A stretch of 64,000 bases of DNA from the NCBI GenBank assembly GCA_028023455.1, contig JAQFVV010000002.1, positions 33,237,725 through 33,301,724 on the forward strand, written 5' to 3'. Numbering within the stretch: the stretch's first letter is position 1; each line of letters opens with the position of its first letter. The position numbers and the translations under genes were made by a program. Shown here piece by piece: positions 1-12,651 of the stretch. The notes below the pieces were generated by a model. It was not told where the DNA came from, did not search any database, and saw only the letters and a list, made by a program, of their open reading frames with translations. The stretch is from Epiperipatus broadwayi. Its lineage: Eukaryota; Onychophora; Udeonychophora; Euonychophora; Peripatidae.

Positions 1-240
1 AAGAGACTGAAGTGGAGTTGGGCTGGACATATTGCTAAAAGAGATGATAATAAATGGACAATTGAAATCTTAAACTGGATTCCAAGAGATTGTAGAAGAC
101 CCTGAAAGAGATCACATGTGAGATGGATGGATGAAATAAATAAGTGTACAGACGTGATGTGGAGAAGAGAAGCTAAAGATCGGAGATGGATCGAACTTGG
201 AGAGACCATCATCCTGCAGTGGATTGATGATGATTACAAG
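1..240 (+). mobile_element. RTE-type LINE, 3' end only
   Basis: The plus strand encodes the C-terminal end of an RTE-clade reverse transcriptase protein (LKWSWAGHIAKRDDNKWT-like start, WMDEINKC..VMWRREAKDR) and closely matches the last 75 or so residues of the copy at 58631-59821. A TGA interrupts the frame near position 103 and it ends in a GATGATGAT-type trinucleotide tail, typical of RTE elements. The copy runs off the left edge, so its full length cannot be judged. It is dead in this region. Confidence 0.85.
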
Positions 241-2055
241 TATATATTTTTTCTTTATTTTTTAAACCATCACATTTATCATTACGGTGTTTAATATACA
301 ATAAAATCAAATCATAATGGTATTATATATAAATATTATTATCCAAATGAATTACACAAGTGAATTAGAATTTTTTTTTTTTTTTAGTCTTTTTAAAAGA
401 TTCTATTTTTCTTTTAGAGCATGTTATGTAGCATATAGTAAAGGAATATTGAAAAATTCTTCTATTTTGCCATATGATTTTTGTTTTCATATTACAAGTT
501 ATAAAAATCTGTTATTCAGATCAACAATTGGATATAATCGTATGAAAATTTGATTAATAGGTTCAATTTCATAAGCATCTTATCAATGTTATTATAATTC
601 TATGTCCAACAATTCAAAGAAATGAAGAAATTGAAGTTTAGTGCAGGACAAAATGTACAAAACTTAGATGCGATATATATATTTTTCATCATTGAAACAT
701 AAGAATTGCCGTTGATTAATATAAACATTGAAGCAGAACAACTACTATGAAGTTTTACGGATTCAATGATTTTTTTTGATTGCCAAGACATTTTTTATGC
801 AGCCAAAGTACTGACAATATGAAGTGAGAATTGGTGGAAGACAACTGAAGAACAGAAGGACAATAATATACTCAAAATGTTGTTATATACTAAACAGTGT
901 GCTATTATTAATAGTTGAAGGTATTTGAAAAGTTTAAACAAAGTTTGAATTTTTCTAAAGACGTTTAACAATTAACTCTAGATTATGTAAATGGTCCAGC
1001 ACATAATTATAAATGCAAAATGTTAACTTTTGACATTTTGTAATATTTGTCATAGTATAAATTCCAATATTAAAAATTGTCATTCCCAAAATTATGATAA
1101 AATCACAAACATGAATAGTAAATATCAGGCTGAATTAACTGGATGAATAAATAAAGTCCATTGCTAATACGTTCATAGAAATAGCATTTTTTTGGAAATG
1201 AATATCTTTCTACATTTTTATCAAATTCTACTTATAAATGGAATTTTTACGAATGCCTTAATTAAAAAATTATCAAATGAGTGCTAAAAAGATGATTTAT
1301 TGTACAAGAATAAAAACCATTTTACAAGATATAATAGCCTGAAAAAATTATACTGCTTTGTATAAAAACATTAAACATGACATTGTGATATGATATTCGT
1401 ATAGAAGATGAAGTCATTTTTGTAAAATGACATAAAACAAAAATATATTTTGTATGACTTTTATTTAATTATTTAGAGTATGGATCTTTTTTTTTTTAGA
1501 CAATTTAACTTTTGACAAAATATCATAAAGAAATCTATAAGGATTCCAACCAGAACATAAATTCACTATGACTCTTCTGCCACTGTTGCCATACATTTGA
1601 CAGTCATTAACTATGTTCCAGGTTTTTGGTTGTCCACATCTACATGGATCAATGAGGCTAATTTCCATTTATAAATGAAATGAGTGCTATGATGAGATTT
1701 CAGTGATGCATAAAAAGATCAAATCCAGATGGACTTGAAAAAAAAATTTGTTTGGATTTCGTAAGAATTCCATTTTTACACCATAATTCGTCAATTGTAG
1801 ATTTTTGATTGAATATACAAAAAAGAGTACCTTTACTTGAGATGTGTAGGTGGTGAAACTATATCTTCACTTATTGGCAAGTCTTATCTGCTTAATAGCT
1901 TTTTATATATTTTCTGAAAATCAATGCCCGATATCTGACGAAGGAATATGTGAAAGAAGTGGAAGAAACTGCAAAGGAGACGACTTGAATATGCAGCATT
2001 ATTTCTCATAGTCACATTTATTCAGTATCCACAAATTTAGTATGAAACTTTATTT
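241..2055. other. A+T-rich stretch without recognised gene
   Basis: Only short open frames rich in I, F, N, K and Y occur, as expected by chance at this composition. A T run sits near 370-385. I see no family motif, RNA gene or element boundary. Confidence 0.6.
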
Positions 2056-2059
2056 CTCC

Positions 2060-3250
2060 AAACAGTGGCATAAAAGGATATACTAGTCCTAAGAAAGTAA
2101 TCCACAAAATACTTGTACAAATCCCCCGATTTAACATTAAATAAGTTAAATGGGGAAAAAAATGTTAATCTATGATCTAAGATTCCTCATAAAAAGCATA
2201 TAGAGTTGCACTATAGTCTATTGTTCCAAAAGGCTACCTTCAGATTACGAGATAATTCCTTGTTGTTAAGATGAAAATTGAGAGTACTATCCTCATTGGA
2301 TTAGAAATAAGATCCTGGTCTTTCAAAAAGATTTCCAATCTTTTCATATTCTTATTGAAAAACTTTTCTGTTTCAAGAAAAGATCTCTTTTGAGAAGTCA
2401 AAGCAATATCATCAAAATAAAATTCCTGGATTGCTTTTCAAAGATCACTGATGAATATATTAAATAAAGTAGATGAGAGAGTTGAATCTTTTGGTAGACA
2501 TTCTATAAAATTTTGTATTATTATGATTCTCATTTGACGTCAATTGATTTTTTCTATTGGATAGCATTTTATCAAATAAATTAATCCCTACATTTACAAA
2601 TTTTAGAAACTTTTAGAAGACCCTTTTTCTAAAGAGAATAAGTTATGTTTAAATCAATAAAAATGTACCAGTTTTTATTTTGAAAGTCTTTTTCAAGGTG
2701 TGTCATTAAATTTATTCTTAGCAGCTTCTTCCAGACTTAAACCTCTCGCTCTATAAAGACAAATGACTCTTGACAATTAGCAAAAATTCTTAACATGATT
2801 TTTCAAAAAGCTTGTAAAGAATACTTTACAACCATATTGGGCAATATTTTTTTAGATCATTCTAAGTTTCTTTGGTTTTAAGATTGCCATTTACGTCAAA
2901 TTTTTGGAATAGTTTCTCTATGAATAATGTTACTTAACAGTTTTGCCAAATATGTTTTACGTTCTAAATTTTTGAGGAATTGTGGAAATATATTAATAAG
3001 CTTGTAGGATTTTTTATTGATTTAAGACAATTAAGAGCAAGTTTAAGCATCTAATTTTATCAGATTGATATTAGAGAAACATCGTGAAGGAAAAACTTGC
3101 AATTTTGCTCAGTTTTTTGCATATTCTATCAATTTTGAATTTATAATTCAGATATTTAAAATTGGAAACTTATTAGACAGGTCAGTAGTAGTTCTTTTAA
3201 ACATATTTTTTCATCCTCCAAGTGTGAACAAATCTGATAACTAGATGTGT
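2060..3250 (-). pseudogene. CR1/L2-like LINE reverse transcriptase relic
   Basis: No long frame survives, but reverse transcriptase motifs can be read in order on the minus strand with frame changes between them. They are FIDLNITYS (motif A-like, about 2655-2690), LPKDSTLSSTLFNIFISDL (motif B-like, about 2440-2505), and FYFDDIALTSQ followed by a thumb-like stretch ending LKDQDLISNP (about 2290-2430). This order and spacing is that of the RT domain of CR1/L2/Jockey-type LINEs. It is an old, inactivated copy, unrelated in sequence to the RTE copies here. Ends are approximate and the clade is tentative. Confidence 0.55.
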
Positions 3251-6200
3251 CTCTGTGGTCTCTCTACTATTTTTATCTGGCACCATCCAGTAATTTACAA
3301 ATTTGTCAGCAATCTGATTTTTTCCCAATATGGAATAAATCTCTTGATATTTGCAAGAGATGGGCACTTTAGTAGCTGTTGCTATGGGTTAGTTAAAGCC
3401 ATTATAGCAAAAGGGTATTCTGTTCAAGATATCCAGTATATGGCTGCCAGTTAAGCTTTTCTTAAATTCCATCAGGATCACTTTCAACTATAGGAATGTG
3501 GATTCCAAGAGTGATTAGACTTGTTAACGTTGACTATGAGGAAAATAATCCAGTGTACATAGTTCAGCAGATAATGATGAATCGTTTTGTTGAAACAAAA
3601 TATAAATTAAGGGTTCTGTTTTCCATCTGCCTGAATATTCTCTTGGATAGCGTCGAAAGTAAGTTCTGTTGATTAAATCTGTCCATTCTAAAACTTCACA
3701 ATCTGCTTGATCCTTATTTACATACCTCCTGAAATCCCCTATAAATTTGGAAGAGGTGAGCAGACCAGTTTCTGTTAGAAAGTTTGTGAACTATTGCATA
3801 CGTAACATTTATCTATTTGAATTATAACGGCAATATCATTTCAACTATCTTCAAAGAAACTTGTTTACTTTACAAGAGTTTGATATAAAAGTAGCCAAAC
3901 TATATTTAGAATGCATTCTGTCAATAACCAATATAAATCTAGGAATTTTAAGATGTGCATAATGAATCCTCTGAAGTATAATTAAGCCAACATTGTAATT
4001 TATAAAGGATTTTCTTTTTTGATTTTGATATCTTCAAGGTTAAATTGAAATAATTTTGTTTCCTGAATTAAAAAAAAGATCATTCTGTAAAGAATATACT
4101 TGGCACTTGAGGTGTTCTACCATTGTTAACGGCAGATCGTAGTTTTTCATTTCAAAAGCCTAGGAGTCTCATATCTGTAGTCTGCCATAATACTATTTAA
4201 ATTCATGTTAAGAGAGTGATTGTCTATTTTCATAAGCAATTTTGAATCAGTTTATCAAGATGAAATCTCATTTCCATGTGGTGACAATTTACTTCATAAG
4301 CTAATGCGAATAATTTGCAATGTGGATTGTGGGAAGGCTAACATCCCTCCATTCCTGCACAGCTTTTGACATGATATTTTAATGCAAGTACAAAAAGTAT
4401 AACCTAAAATTCAAGTTTAAAATAAATGTATACCTTTTTTCATGAAATCATGTGTTTATTTGATTATATTCAAATGCTATGTGAAAAATATAATTGCAAA
4501 TTTGCTTATTCAATATTACTATAGTATTTAGAATATATAATAAAGAGCCATGTTTTGTATTAGAAGATTAATTCCATACTAAAACCCAAAAAAGGAAGCT
4601 CATTCTTTTTCCGCCATTATTCATAGAACCGTTCTCCTACAAGTGATTATACCAAAAAAGCTCCAAAATGCCTTAATCCAACATTTATACATATGATTGT
4701 CAAATATCTAGATGAAAAGACTTCCTCTACCCCATAAAACTTTGTAATAACTCCATAAAATAGTTCACATTGCTTATCTCATGATAACTCCATGATTTTT
4801 CATCTTTTTGCTTTATTCAGATATTTATACAGTATTTAGCGAAAGATGATCAACTAGACATGAGACATATGCCTAAGGGACCTAAAATCTAGACATATGC
4901 CTAAGGGACCTAAAATCTAGAAGAAGAAAAAAGGATATATACATTAGTATTTTACATTTTTTTAAACAACTTGATTCCTATAAATCAGACTTTGTTTATT
5001 CTTTAGGGCTGCTTTATGATTTTTTTATCGTAAAGACATTCCAGGAAAAATGAAAAGTTTTGTAATTTGTGGAATGCAATCGTAGCTTTAGATTATTTAA
5101 TATTTTATATATCATTTTTCACAAAATACTTAGAACTGTTGATCTGACAAATTGTTAAAATCTTTTATTTGTATGCTACAATATTTTATAATTATTAAAA
5201 TGGTGTGTAAGTATGATATATGACTATTATATAAATAGAAGTTCCTTTTAATACTCTCAACAATAATAGGTAAGAAAATATATTTACAAAATGTTTTAAC
5301 TTTAAATATGAATATTATTATTGTTAGTATTATTAAAAAATAGAAAGATAATTGTGACATAAAAGATTGTGAATAACAAATAAATTTAAATAAAAAAACA
5401 ACAAAGGTTTGGAATATTTTATTTTTAATAATTTATACTCCAGAATCATGAAACAATGATATCTTCATGGAGAATAAAAAGGAAGTCAAAGATGCCTCTA
5501 TGGAATAGGTGTCAATTACTAAACTTGGATTTTTAGAATTTCACCAAAACCTTTATGTTTATCAACATCAAGTGATAATATTTATAATAAGATCCAAAGA
5601 GAGAAAGAATGTAATGTATGTCAAAATCAAGTTGATAATTTAATTAAATAATAATAATTCAACTAATGAAAAACAGATATTTTCCACGAATTTACCAGTG
5701 ATCCTCCTAAAAGGGATATCTGGAGACCTTGGGTGTTATTTTGTAATCAATGGTTATCTTCCTCAAAACATAATTTTGAAAATACTAAATTTATAAAATT
5801 AATTGCATAAATAAGTGGAATTCAATGATTTATTTTAAAATCTAAGTGTATTGTCTTTGGTTCCCCAAAAAATGTTATAGTGTGAAGTATGTAAATTATT
5901 TTCGTGGACATCGGATGAACTAATCACAGGCTTTAATGATTGGAAGAATGCAACGACTATATCAACATTTCATGAAATCAACAGTGTATTTTCTGAATCA
6001 TTTCGTAATTGATACATTCAATCACAAAAATAATATCTCGATATCTTTACACACTGAATGTGAATATCAGAAGATTTTACAAAGAATTATTGATGTTATA
6101 CTTTACTTATATCAATGAGGACTTGAATTAAGAAAACATGATAAAAATCTTGAATCAGTAAATATTAGAACATTTAATAAAATACAATGCCTCCCTATCA

Positions 6201-6440
6201 AATCATAATGAAAAAATTTGTGATAGAAATGCTTATGTATATCAATAATTTGTTGTGAATTTATTCCAATTATGACTGAATTAATTTTAAAAGAGGTCAA
6301 AAAATAAAATGATTACGAAATATAACGTTTTGCAATATTTGTCCATATTTCATTATATCATATTGACCCATAAAGAGTCCCAAAAGAAATGATCCAGATA
6401 ACGTTTTGCAATATTTGTCCATATTTTGACATATAAATTT
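3251..6440. other. A+T-rich stretch, no gene seen
   Basis: The right part of the CR1-like relic may extend to about 3.7 kb on the minus strand, but I cannot read a motif there. The stretch otherwise holds only chance-length frames, the 28-bp tandem duplication at 4863-4918 and a duplicated 26-mer near 6329 and 6401. Confidence 0.5.
4863..4918. repeat. 28-bp direct tandem duplication (two copies)
   Basis: Two adjacent identical copies of a 28-bp unit beginning AGACATATGCCTAAGGG. It has no coding context and looks like a recent local slippage or duplication. Confidence 0.9.
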
Positions 6441-6444
6441 CATT

Positions 6445-6818
6445 TGATGACTGTTATATCATTTCCTGAAGTTCTGAACCATTATTTGCAAAGATAATCA
6501 CATTACGTGAAAAATATAATTACTTAAATATGACTCAATGATTTAATCCCTTAGATTATCATTTTAATCTACAAAATATTTCTTGCTAAGCTCCTGCAAA
6601 ACATTTTGGAAATCACTATATTACGTATTTTTATCAACATTAATCTTCTTAATATCATCATGTAATCTAACAATTGCCATTATATTTCAATATTCAGAAT
6701 ATGACATATCCTGGTCTATAAACATTGTAGAAATACTTACAAAATCAAATGCCTCATTATAATCTACAAATTCAAAATATAATGGCAATTCATATCCATT
6801 AGTGTTTTATATAATGAG
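6445..6818 (-). pseudogene. RTE-type LINE, internal RT fragment
   Basis: The sequence aligns by eye, in order, with the RT core of the RTE copies at 19.3-20.4 and 58.6-59.8 kb. Shared pieces include TCCTGAAGTTCTGAACC, the stretch matching CTACAAAATAYTTCTTG, and GGCAATTCATATCCATTAG corresponding to the region upstream of motif A. Many substitutions and indels destroy the frame. The copy lacks both ends, and its right edge abuts the family B foldback at 6826. Confidence 0.7.
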
Positions 6819-6825
6819 CATGCTA

Positions 6826-7175
6826 ATAGATCTTAACAAGCTTTTCTGAATATCCCTATCCTCAAACCGGTTTCTAGCTCTGACTATTGTCAGTGAGATA
6901 CTAGGACATTCAGGTATTAGATTTAAAAATATCAGGTCAAGCCCCAACATTTATCTAATAAGTTAGATAACTGGATTTGAAGACATATAGATGTCTGAAA
7001 ATGTCAGATTCTCTACTAAAGTAATGATGAGATAAATGCTGGGCTTGACCTGGTATTTTTAAATCTAATACCTGAATGTCCTACCATCCCACTGATAACA
7101 GCCAGAGCTAGAAACTGGCCTGAGAATAGAGATATTCAGAGAAGCTTGTTAAGAGCTATAGCAAGATCATTATAT
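6826..7175. mobile_element. Family B foldback element, hammerhead-like arms
   Basis: Two arms of about 130 bp (6830-6962 and 7030-7163) are inverted copies of each other around a short centre that includes GGATTTGAAGACATATAG. Each arm carries a degenerate hammerhead core. On the minus strand it is CUGACAA, a UAG/CUA stem, GAAAC and GGUU followed by a UGAGG partner of the CUCA upstream. On the plus strand it is CUGAUAA with GAAACUGGCC. The right end has a short unpaired tail reading AAGAGCTATAGCAAGATCA. TTATATAA occurs just outside both ends, a possible short target duplication. Homologous to 62816-63360. Confidence 0.65.
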
Positions 7176-7452
7176 AACATTTGTAGAACAAGCTTATTAA
7201 ATTAAGTCATGTGATATATGAGTTGATTTCCTTGCAATCCTTAGTATTTCTTTATACTTCTTTCAATATTTGGAAGTGATCCATTATGGTAAAATCATTT
7301 TTAAATTTAACTTGTTCTTTATTGTTGTTGTTGTCTTGATATTTCACTGTAGATGAGATGAAATTATCCTTGCAAAGATTTTGTACAGAACTGATAAAAG
7401 ACTGATAGATTTTTTAAAATTATATCTTCTTTTTTACCTTTTTTGAATATCA

Positions 7453-8360
7453 ATTTTAGGTACTTATGTACAATCGCTGCTCTGGAAGCTTGCCAGACTT
7501 CCAGAGATGTCGAAGTATATGTTTGTTTTTTTCTCAAAATTATTTTACCAAACGTGTTATTTGTTAACTTTAAAAAATATTAAGAAATCAATTATTGATT
7601 CCTGCTATGTTTAAAAAATATTAATAATTCTCTTATAAATTCCATTATTTAATATATATATAACATATGAACATTGAAGTGTACGTTTTGTTCAAAATTA
7701 TTTTACCGAACATGTGTTATTTGTTAAGTTTAAAAAATAGTAAATCAATTATAAATTTCTGGTTAACTTTAAAAAAATTTAAAATTCTCTTATAAATTCC
7801 AGTCAAAAGATTTAATTCCTTTTTTTATGTATATTGTAACATAATAAACGTTAACGTGTTGTTGAACAATATCATGATTTTTTTACATTTATCAAAAGTG
7901 TTTTCAGTGGGGTGGGGGGAAAGGGGGACATTTTAATGGATTTTTGTGCAGAGAGACCAGCAGGTGCTTTATTACTGTAACTGTTGCATTTAGAACACCA
8001 CCTATTCTTATGGACGTGATCAAAGAAAACGTCACAATAGAATCTACTATTTATTTGAATTGTTGAAAGGGCAATAAAACAGAAATAACACCATGCTGGA
8101 TTTAACATTTCAAAATAAATCACAGATACAAGTATGTAGATCCACATTTATTTTAATAACAATCAATTGTGGTATTTTTGTGTAATTTCTTCTGTTTTTA
8201 TAATCATATTAAAAAATAAATAAAAGGAAATATTAAATATGATAGCTTAGTCGGCCATATTGTTTGCAAGATTTATTCGAGACCCCTGAAAATGGATAAT
8301 TAAAACAAAAACCGCCTAGCAAGCTTCCAGAGCAGGGGTTATATGTAAGTACCCAATTTT
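7453..8360. mobile_element. About 0.9-kb element with imperfect inverted ends
   Basis: About 40 bp at 7453-7493 and 8319-8360 are inverted copies; both contain GCTCTGGAAGCTTGC on one strand and a GGTACTTA stretch at the outer end. The left end also folds on itself (CTCTGGAAG/CTTCCAGAG). The interior holds two diverged direct copies of about 155 bp (7530-7685, 7690-7860) and a 91-codon minus-strand frame (7872-8147) with a CxxC motif that I do not recognise. No clear target duplication is visible. It could be a non-autonomous DNA transposon or two inverted copies of a shorter repeat. Confidence 0.4.
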
Positions 8361-9245
8361 ATTACTATAATTTTCCAATTATTCCATAAGCTATAACAAT
8401 ACAGCCCATATGTCTGGAAAATATAAAACTGCACAACATGAAATAAACGGAATAAAACTTGCTGCAGAGTTCCCTTCCCAAAAACTATTGGGCAAACTGC
8501 TTTCAGCAGAAGCACATAAGCAATATCATTTTTTTTGAAACAATACAGTTCATGTCTGGAAATCTAATGAATAACAAATATCCAAATCTGAAATACAAAA
8601 GGTCAGATGAAGATGAAATGACAAATATTTGTTTGAAATTGCATGAATATAAAATGTGCATAATTATTTCTTTTGAAATAATTTGAATGAATATATAATG
8701 TCAATTTAGTATTGCAAAAAGAAGAAATAAAGTGAATAGTAGAATGTATGAACTGTTTAATCAAATATTTAAAGACAATTAAAAACAATTTTAATTATGA
8801 GAATGCTGTGAGAAAATCAATGAAAAACATTAAATATTAAGTTAAATTATTCGGAAATTGGCTACAAAAAAAGAACAAAAATATAAAATAAAAGGGAAAT
8901 TATTTCTGAGCAAGAATTGAAAGAAAATCTTTGTTCCCAATAGAAAATTTTAAAAATATGTAGTTATTTGTAATAACTTAAATAGCATAAATTTAGAAAT
9001 ATTTGATTTCGTGCCAAGAAATTCAGTCAAATTTTTCATTTATTTTTGATTATAAAAATTTAAATTCATTAAAAAATAGATATGCAGCATAAAACCTCCA
9101 AAATATATACAAAAAATGATTGAGGATGCATTCTTCAAAATTAAATAATTCAATTTCATGAACATATACACATAATGGTTAAATTTCACTCTTAAAAAAT
9201 TTGTCCATAATGGCATTTTCCTTATAAAATTTAAAATAATCAATC
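8361..9245. other. A+T-rich stretch, no gene seen
   Basis: Only short chance frames and homopolymer-rich sequence are present. Confidence 0.5.
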
Positions 9246-9249
9246 TAAA

Positions 9250-9575
9250 ACAAAATTAAAATTAGACAACATCTTTACTTCTTTTGCATTTTTCTTTATA
9301 TATTCATATATATATTACTATATTACTTTTTTATAAATCTCCTCATATACACTTTAATGCAATTTTTATATAATTCCTCCTTTATTTTTCTAACAGTTTC
9401 AACTATCCTGCAGTCTTCATCAGAGATTTTTATATCTTTCTTTTTACATTTATAACCAAAAAAAAAAAAAAAGAACCCGTTAGAAAATTAAAGGAAGACT
9501 TATATAAGAATGACATTAAAGTGCATATGAAGAGATTTATAAAAAAAATAATATACAGTATATAAAATTAGACAA
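9250..9575. repeat. Foldback repeat with family H hammerhead-like loop
   Basis: Arms at about 9275-9395 and 9478-9575 are inverted copies; each holds a GAGATTTATAAAAAA-type stretch and a TTAAAGTG(T/C)ATATGA stretch. The region between carries, on the minus strand at 9393-9424, CUGAUGA, a GACU/AGUU stem, GAAAC and a GUU. This is the family H hammerhead-like core also found at 42076. A poly-A run lies at about 9461-9474. GACAACATC near 9262 and AGACAAC near 9567 mark similar outer ends. Confidence 0.55.
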
Positions 9576-9584
9576 CTAAATATA

Positions 9585-9680
9585 AATAAAAAATTTATTT
9601 AATACATCTAACTAGGCTTTCATTCCTTATTGGAACCTTATCAAGATGTTTCTCTTTTTTTATAATCACGTGCAACTCCA
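9585..9680 (-). ncRNA. Family G hammerhead-like ribozyme copy 1
   Basis: On the minus strand a five-pair stem I forms between ACAUC (9649-9645) and GAUGU (9608-9604). Between them lie UUGAUAA (consensus CUGAUGA with two changes), a GUUCC/GGAAU stem II with an AAUAA loop, GAAA, and a small stem III ending in UUA, an acceptable NUH cleavage triplet. Downstream sequence (TAGATGTATTAAATAAA) is shared with the copy at 13560-13680. Two core changes suggest the copy is now inactive. Confidence 0.5.
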
Positions 9681-9699
9681 CCTAATGGATGTTATTTAC

Positions 9700-12470
9700 A
9701 TTAGACTACAATAAATATAATTAGTAAAATACATACATAAATAAAAATGAATAAGTTTATTACAATCCTTATTTTTTTAATATTTACAAAATAATCTACA
9801 AAAATAATTATAATTCTAAAATCTCCAATCCAACAATCCCCCCCCCCCCCAGTTGTGCCAAACCTTTAACCATGTTTCCATATTTGTTTAAATTTTTTTG
9901 AATATACAAAGTTTCATAACATTTTCTTTCTTTGCAATTTTTAAAATATTCAGGTAATAAAACATATTGAAAATTACAAGAAAATAAACTGTTATGAAGT
10001 TTATAAACATGGTTAATGGTCTGACACAATTAGGGGGGAAATGGGCATTGGTGGTTTATTGGAATCTTTAGATTTATAATTAAAATATTTTTTAAAGATT
10101 GCTCTGTAAATATATTAAAAAATAAGAATTATAATATATTTATTAATTTATATCGTAACAGCCCAGGAAAGCGAAGACAAGAGAAGGGGAGAATGTATCT
10201 GACTACAGTCGGACTTTGGGTCTTCGGGGATAGGTTGCTGGAGATAACGTGATGAAGTACTTAATCCATGATTGCACCCACTTTCAATAGACTAGCTCAA
10301 TGTTCACTAATTAAATCTAGATGCAATTTGGGTTAGTTCATCCAGACCTTATCCCTTTTCTTGGTTCGTATGCCCCAGAGTTCAAACCTAGGAAGAATTT
10401 TCCTTTGACTCTCTTAAAAGGGATGCACTAATGCAGACTGATATCTATTGTATCTCTATATAAGTCATAGCTAAGGAGATATATTCACCCAAATCCTTCC
10501 AATGTTATTATTCTATGACAGTATATGTAACATATATTTAAGGTTATTGATTAATCAATGAATGTGGAGCTGGTTTAAATAAACTGTAAAAAACAAATTG
10601 AGACTAACAAAATCAATAACATTTAATTTATGCAAAAATAAATAAATCCAAAATATTTTATAATATATATACAAAAAAAAAAATATGCTAGTGTGTGTCA
10701 ATAACAGATTTCTGCCACATCAATATTTAATAAATTTGTTTCCTTACCCATAATTCCCTTGGTAGAAATTCATATCAAGGGCACTTATTATATACAAAGT
10801 TTTTAAAAATATATAAAAACAAAATCGGTTTATCACGTATGAATCTGACTATCTAATTTAGATTTTCCTTTTGACAATATTCAGATTAGCGTCATGATTG
10901 GAATTCAGATGTTGGTGCGTGATCTCTTTGAAGGTCCCCCCCTCCAAAAAATCTACATATCATCCATATTGTCATTCAAGGAATTTAGTCATTTGCACAG
11001 AAATAACAAAGAATGTAAACAATTGTTAATTAACACATAACGAGATGACATAAATTCTGTCCTATTTTAGTGGTTGCATTTAATGTATGAGAATAAAAGA
11101 TCTTACCTCTCATTTCATACTATGATGATGATGATCAAAGGTCAAACCACTGAGAAAGAGGAGCGTTTAACCTAAATTTTATTTACAAAAAAGAAAATTC
11201 AACTGTTTTCCCCTTCACTTTCTCTTAAAGTGAACTATTCCAAAAATCTATATTACAGAAATCTATGCCTCCAAATGTGATGAGTGAAATAATAAAAAAA
11301 ATAAAATACAGGGATATTTACAAGATTAAAACATGTATTAAAAAAACACCAAACTTCATCAAATCAATTTAATTAGAGTTCGTGGATTGGTAATGTCCCT
11401 CATGTATTACAGTTCATGCTTTATGAACAATCCTCCTTGGGTAATGAATCCATCACTCGTTGATGCTGTGTTGCACATCGGTCATTCCTTGGTCTTTATG
11501 CCAGTCCACGTTCAAGCATTTCATCTTGGACAAAGTCTACTTTTATCAGGCAATTTATGAATAGGCAAATAAAGAGTTTAAGCATCCATGGTTAGGTTTC
11601 TGGTGGTAAATCCCACATCATGCTCTAACCAAAGTACATTGTGTTACTTTATCACATATATAAACTTTTTAAACAATTGTTGTTTATAACTAAATGAATT
11701 TTTCATGCGATACAAATTCCATTCCTTTCTTTAATGACTGGCTATATATATATATTTGTCCGTATTTGAATAGAAGTGTCGCTTTGTTGTTGTTTTTTTA
11801 AAAGCTAAAACAGTTTTCTAGTTTCATTAAACTGCACAAATTTATTTCTTCCTTTTTACTACCATTATCTATTGAAAATATAGCAGTTCTATATTAATTG
11901 TCACATCTGGAAAAGCGAATCTTTTTAGAATGAAACTGCCAGAAGAAAAAGTTTGTAAATCTGCATGGGCATGACAAAAGTCATATTGTAACAAGCAATC
12001 TATCAATTTCATCGATTAAAAATTTCAGATTTAAACATCTTACAGATTCTGAATGATTTGTTCTTGGAAAAAGTTTAAACTCTTTTCTGAAGATACTGAC
12101 TTCTTTTAGCATGTAAATAATTTCAAAGAAGAAAGAGTTAAAGTTACATTCATTTTTATATTCAGCGTGATTTTCGTTGTCTTGTATATATTAACCCTTT
12201 CATTTCTTTTATTGCTGTAGTTATTCATTATTGTAGCAGATTATATTAACAATAATCGATTTTAAAAGAAAAATTATACAGTAGAAATATTATTTCATTC
12301 TCACATTGGGTTGCTTAGCAATCATTACTTAACATAGGTCATCATCAAGGTTTAGCAATTCCAGTCTACACCATTGTACTGTTTGAATAGTAACATACAA
12401 GACAATAATGACAAATTTATACTGTTTATATATATTATTTTCCGGAAGGTTTATGATGATGGTGTTCTAG
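9700..12470. other. Long stretch without recognised gene
   Basis: Contains a C run at 9838-9850 and a small ATGATGATGATGATC repeat near 11125. A somewhat G+C-richer segment lies at 10150-10500, starting TCGTAACAGCCCAGG. That segment has the feel of a retroelement terminal repeat, but I found no second copy and no typical ends. Nothing here can be called a gene. Confidence 0.5.
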
Positions 12471-12472
12471 TT

Positions 12473-12651
12473 GTATTTTAATGTTGAACTATTTCAATCA
12501 TCTAATTAATATATGTATTGAATGTCTTTAGAAAAATTTAACTCACAGCTGAATGTATTTGGAATATTTAAATAAAGTTAAATTTTTCTAAAGACATTCA
12601 ATACATACATTAATTAGATGATGGAAATAGTCCAACATAAAAATACATGAT
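12473..12651. repeat. Foldback (MITE-like) hairpin, 70-75 bp arms
   Basis: The left arm (12473-12546) and right arm (12577-12651) are near-perfect inverted copies; both include TATTGAATGTCTTTAGAAA on one strand or the other. They are separated by about 30 bp. The arms would make a long snap-back structure. No target duplication is obvious and no other copy occurs in the window. Confidence 0.75.

Noticed and set aside
10150-10510. LTR starting TCGTAACAGCCC
   Set aside because: No second copy, no TG...CA ends with duplication, and no internal domains nearby.
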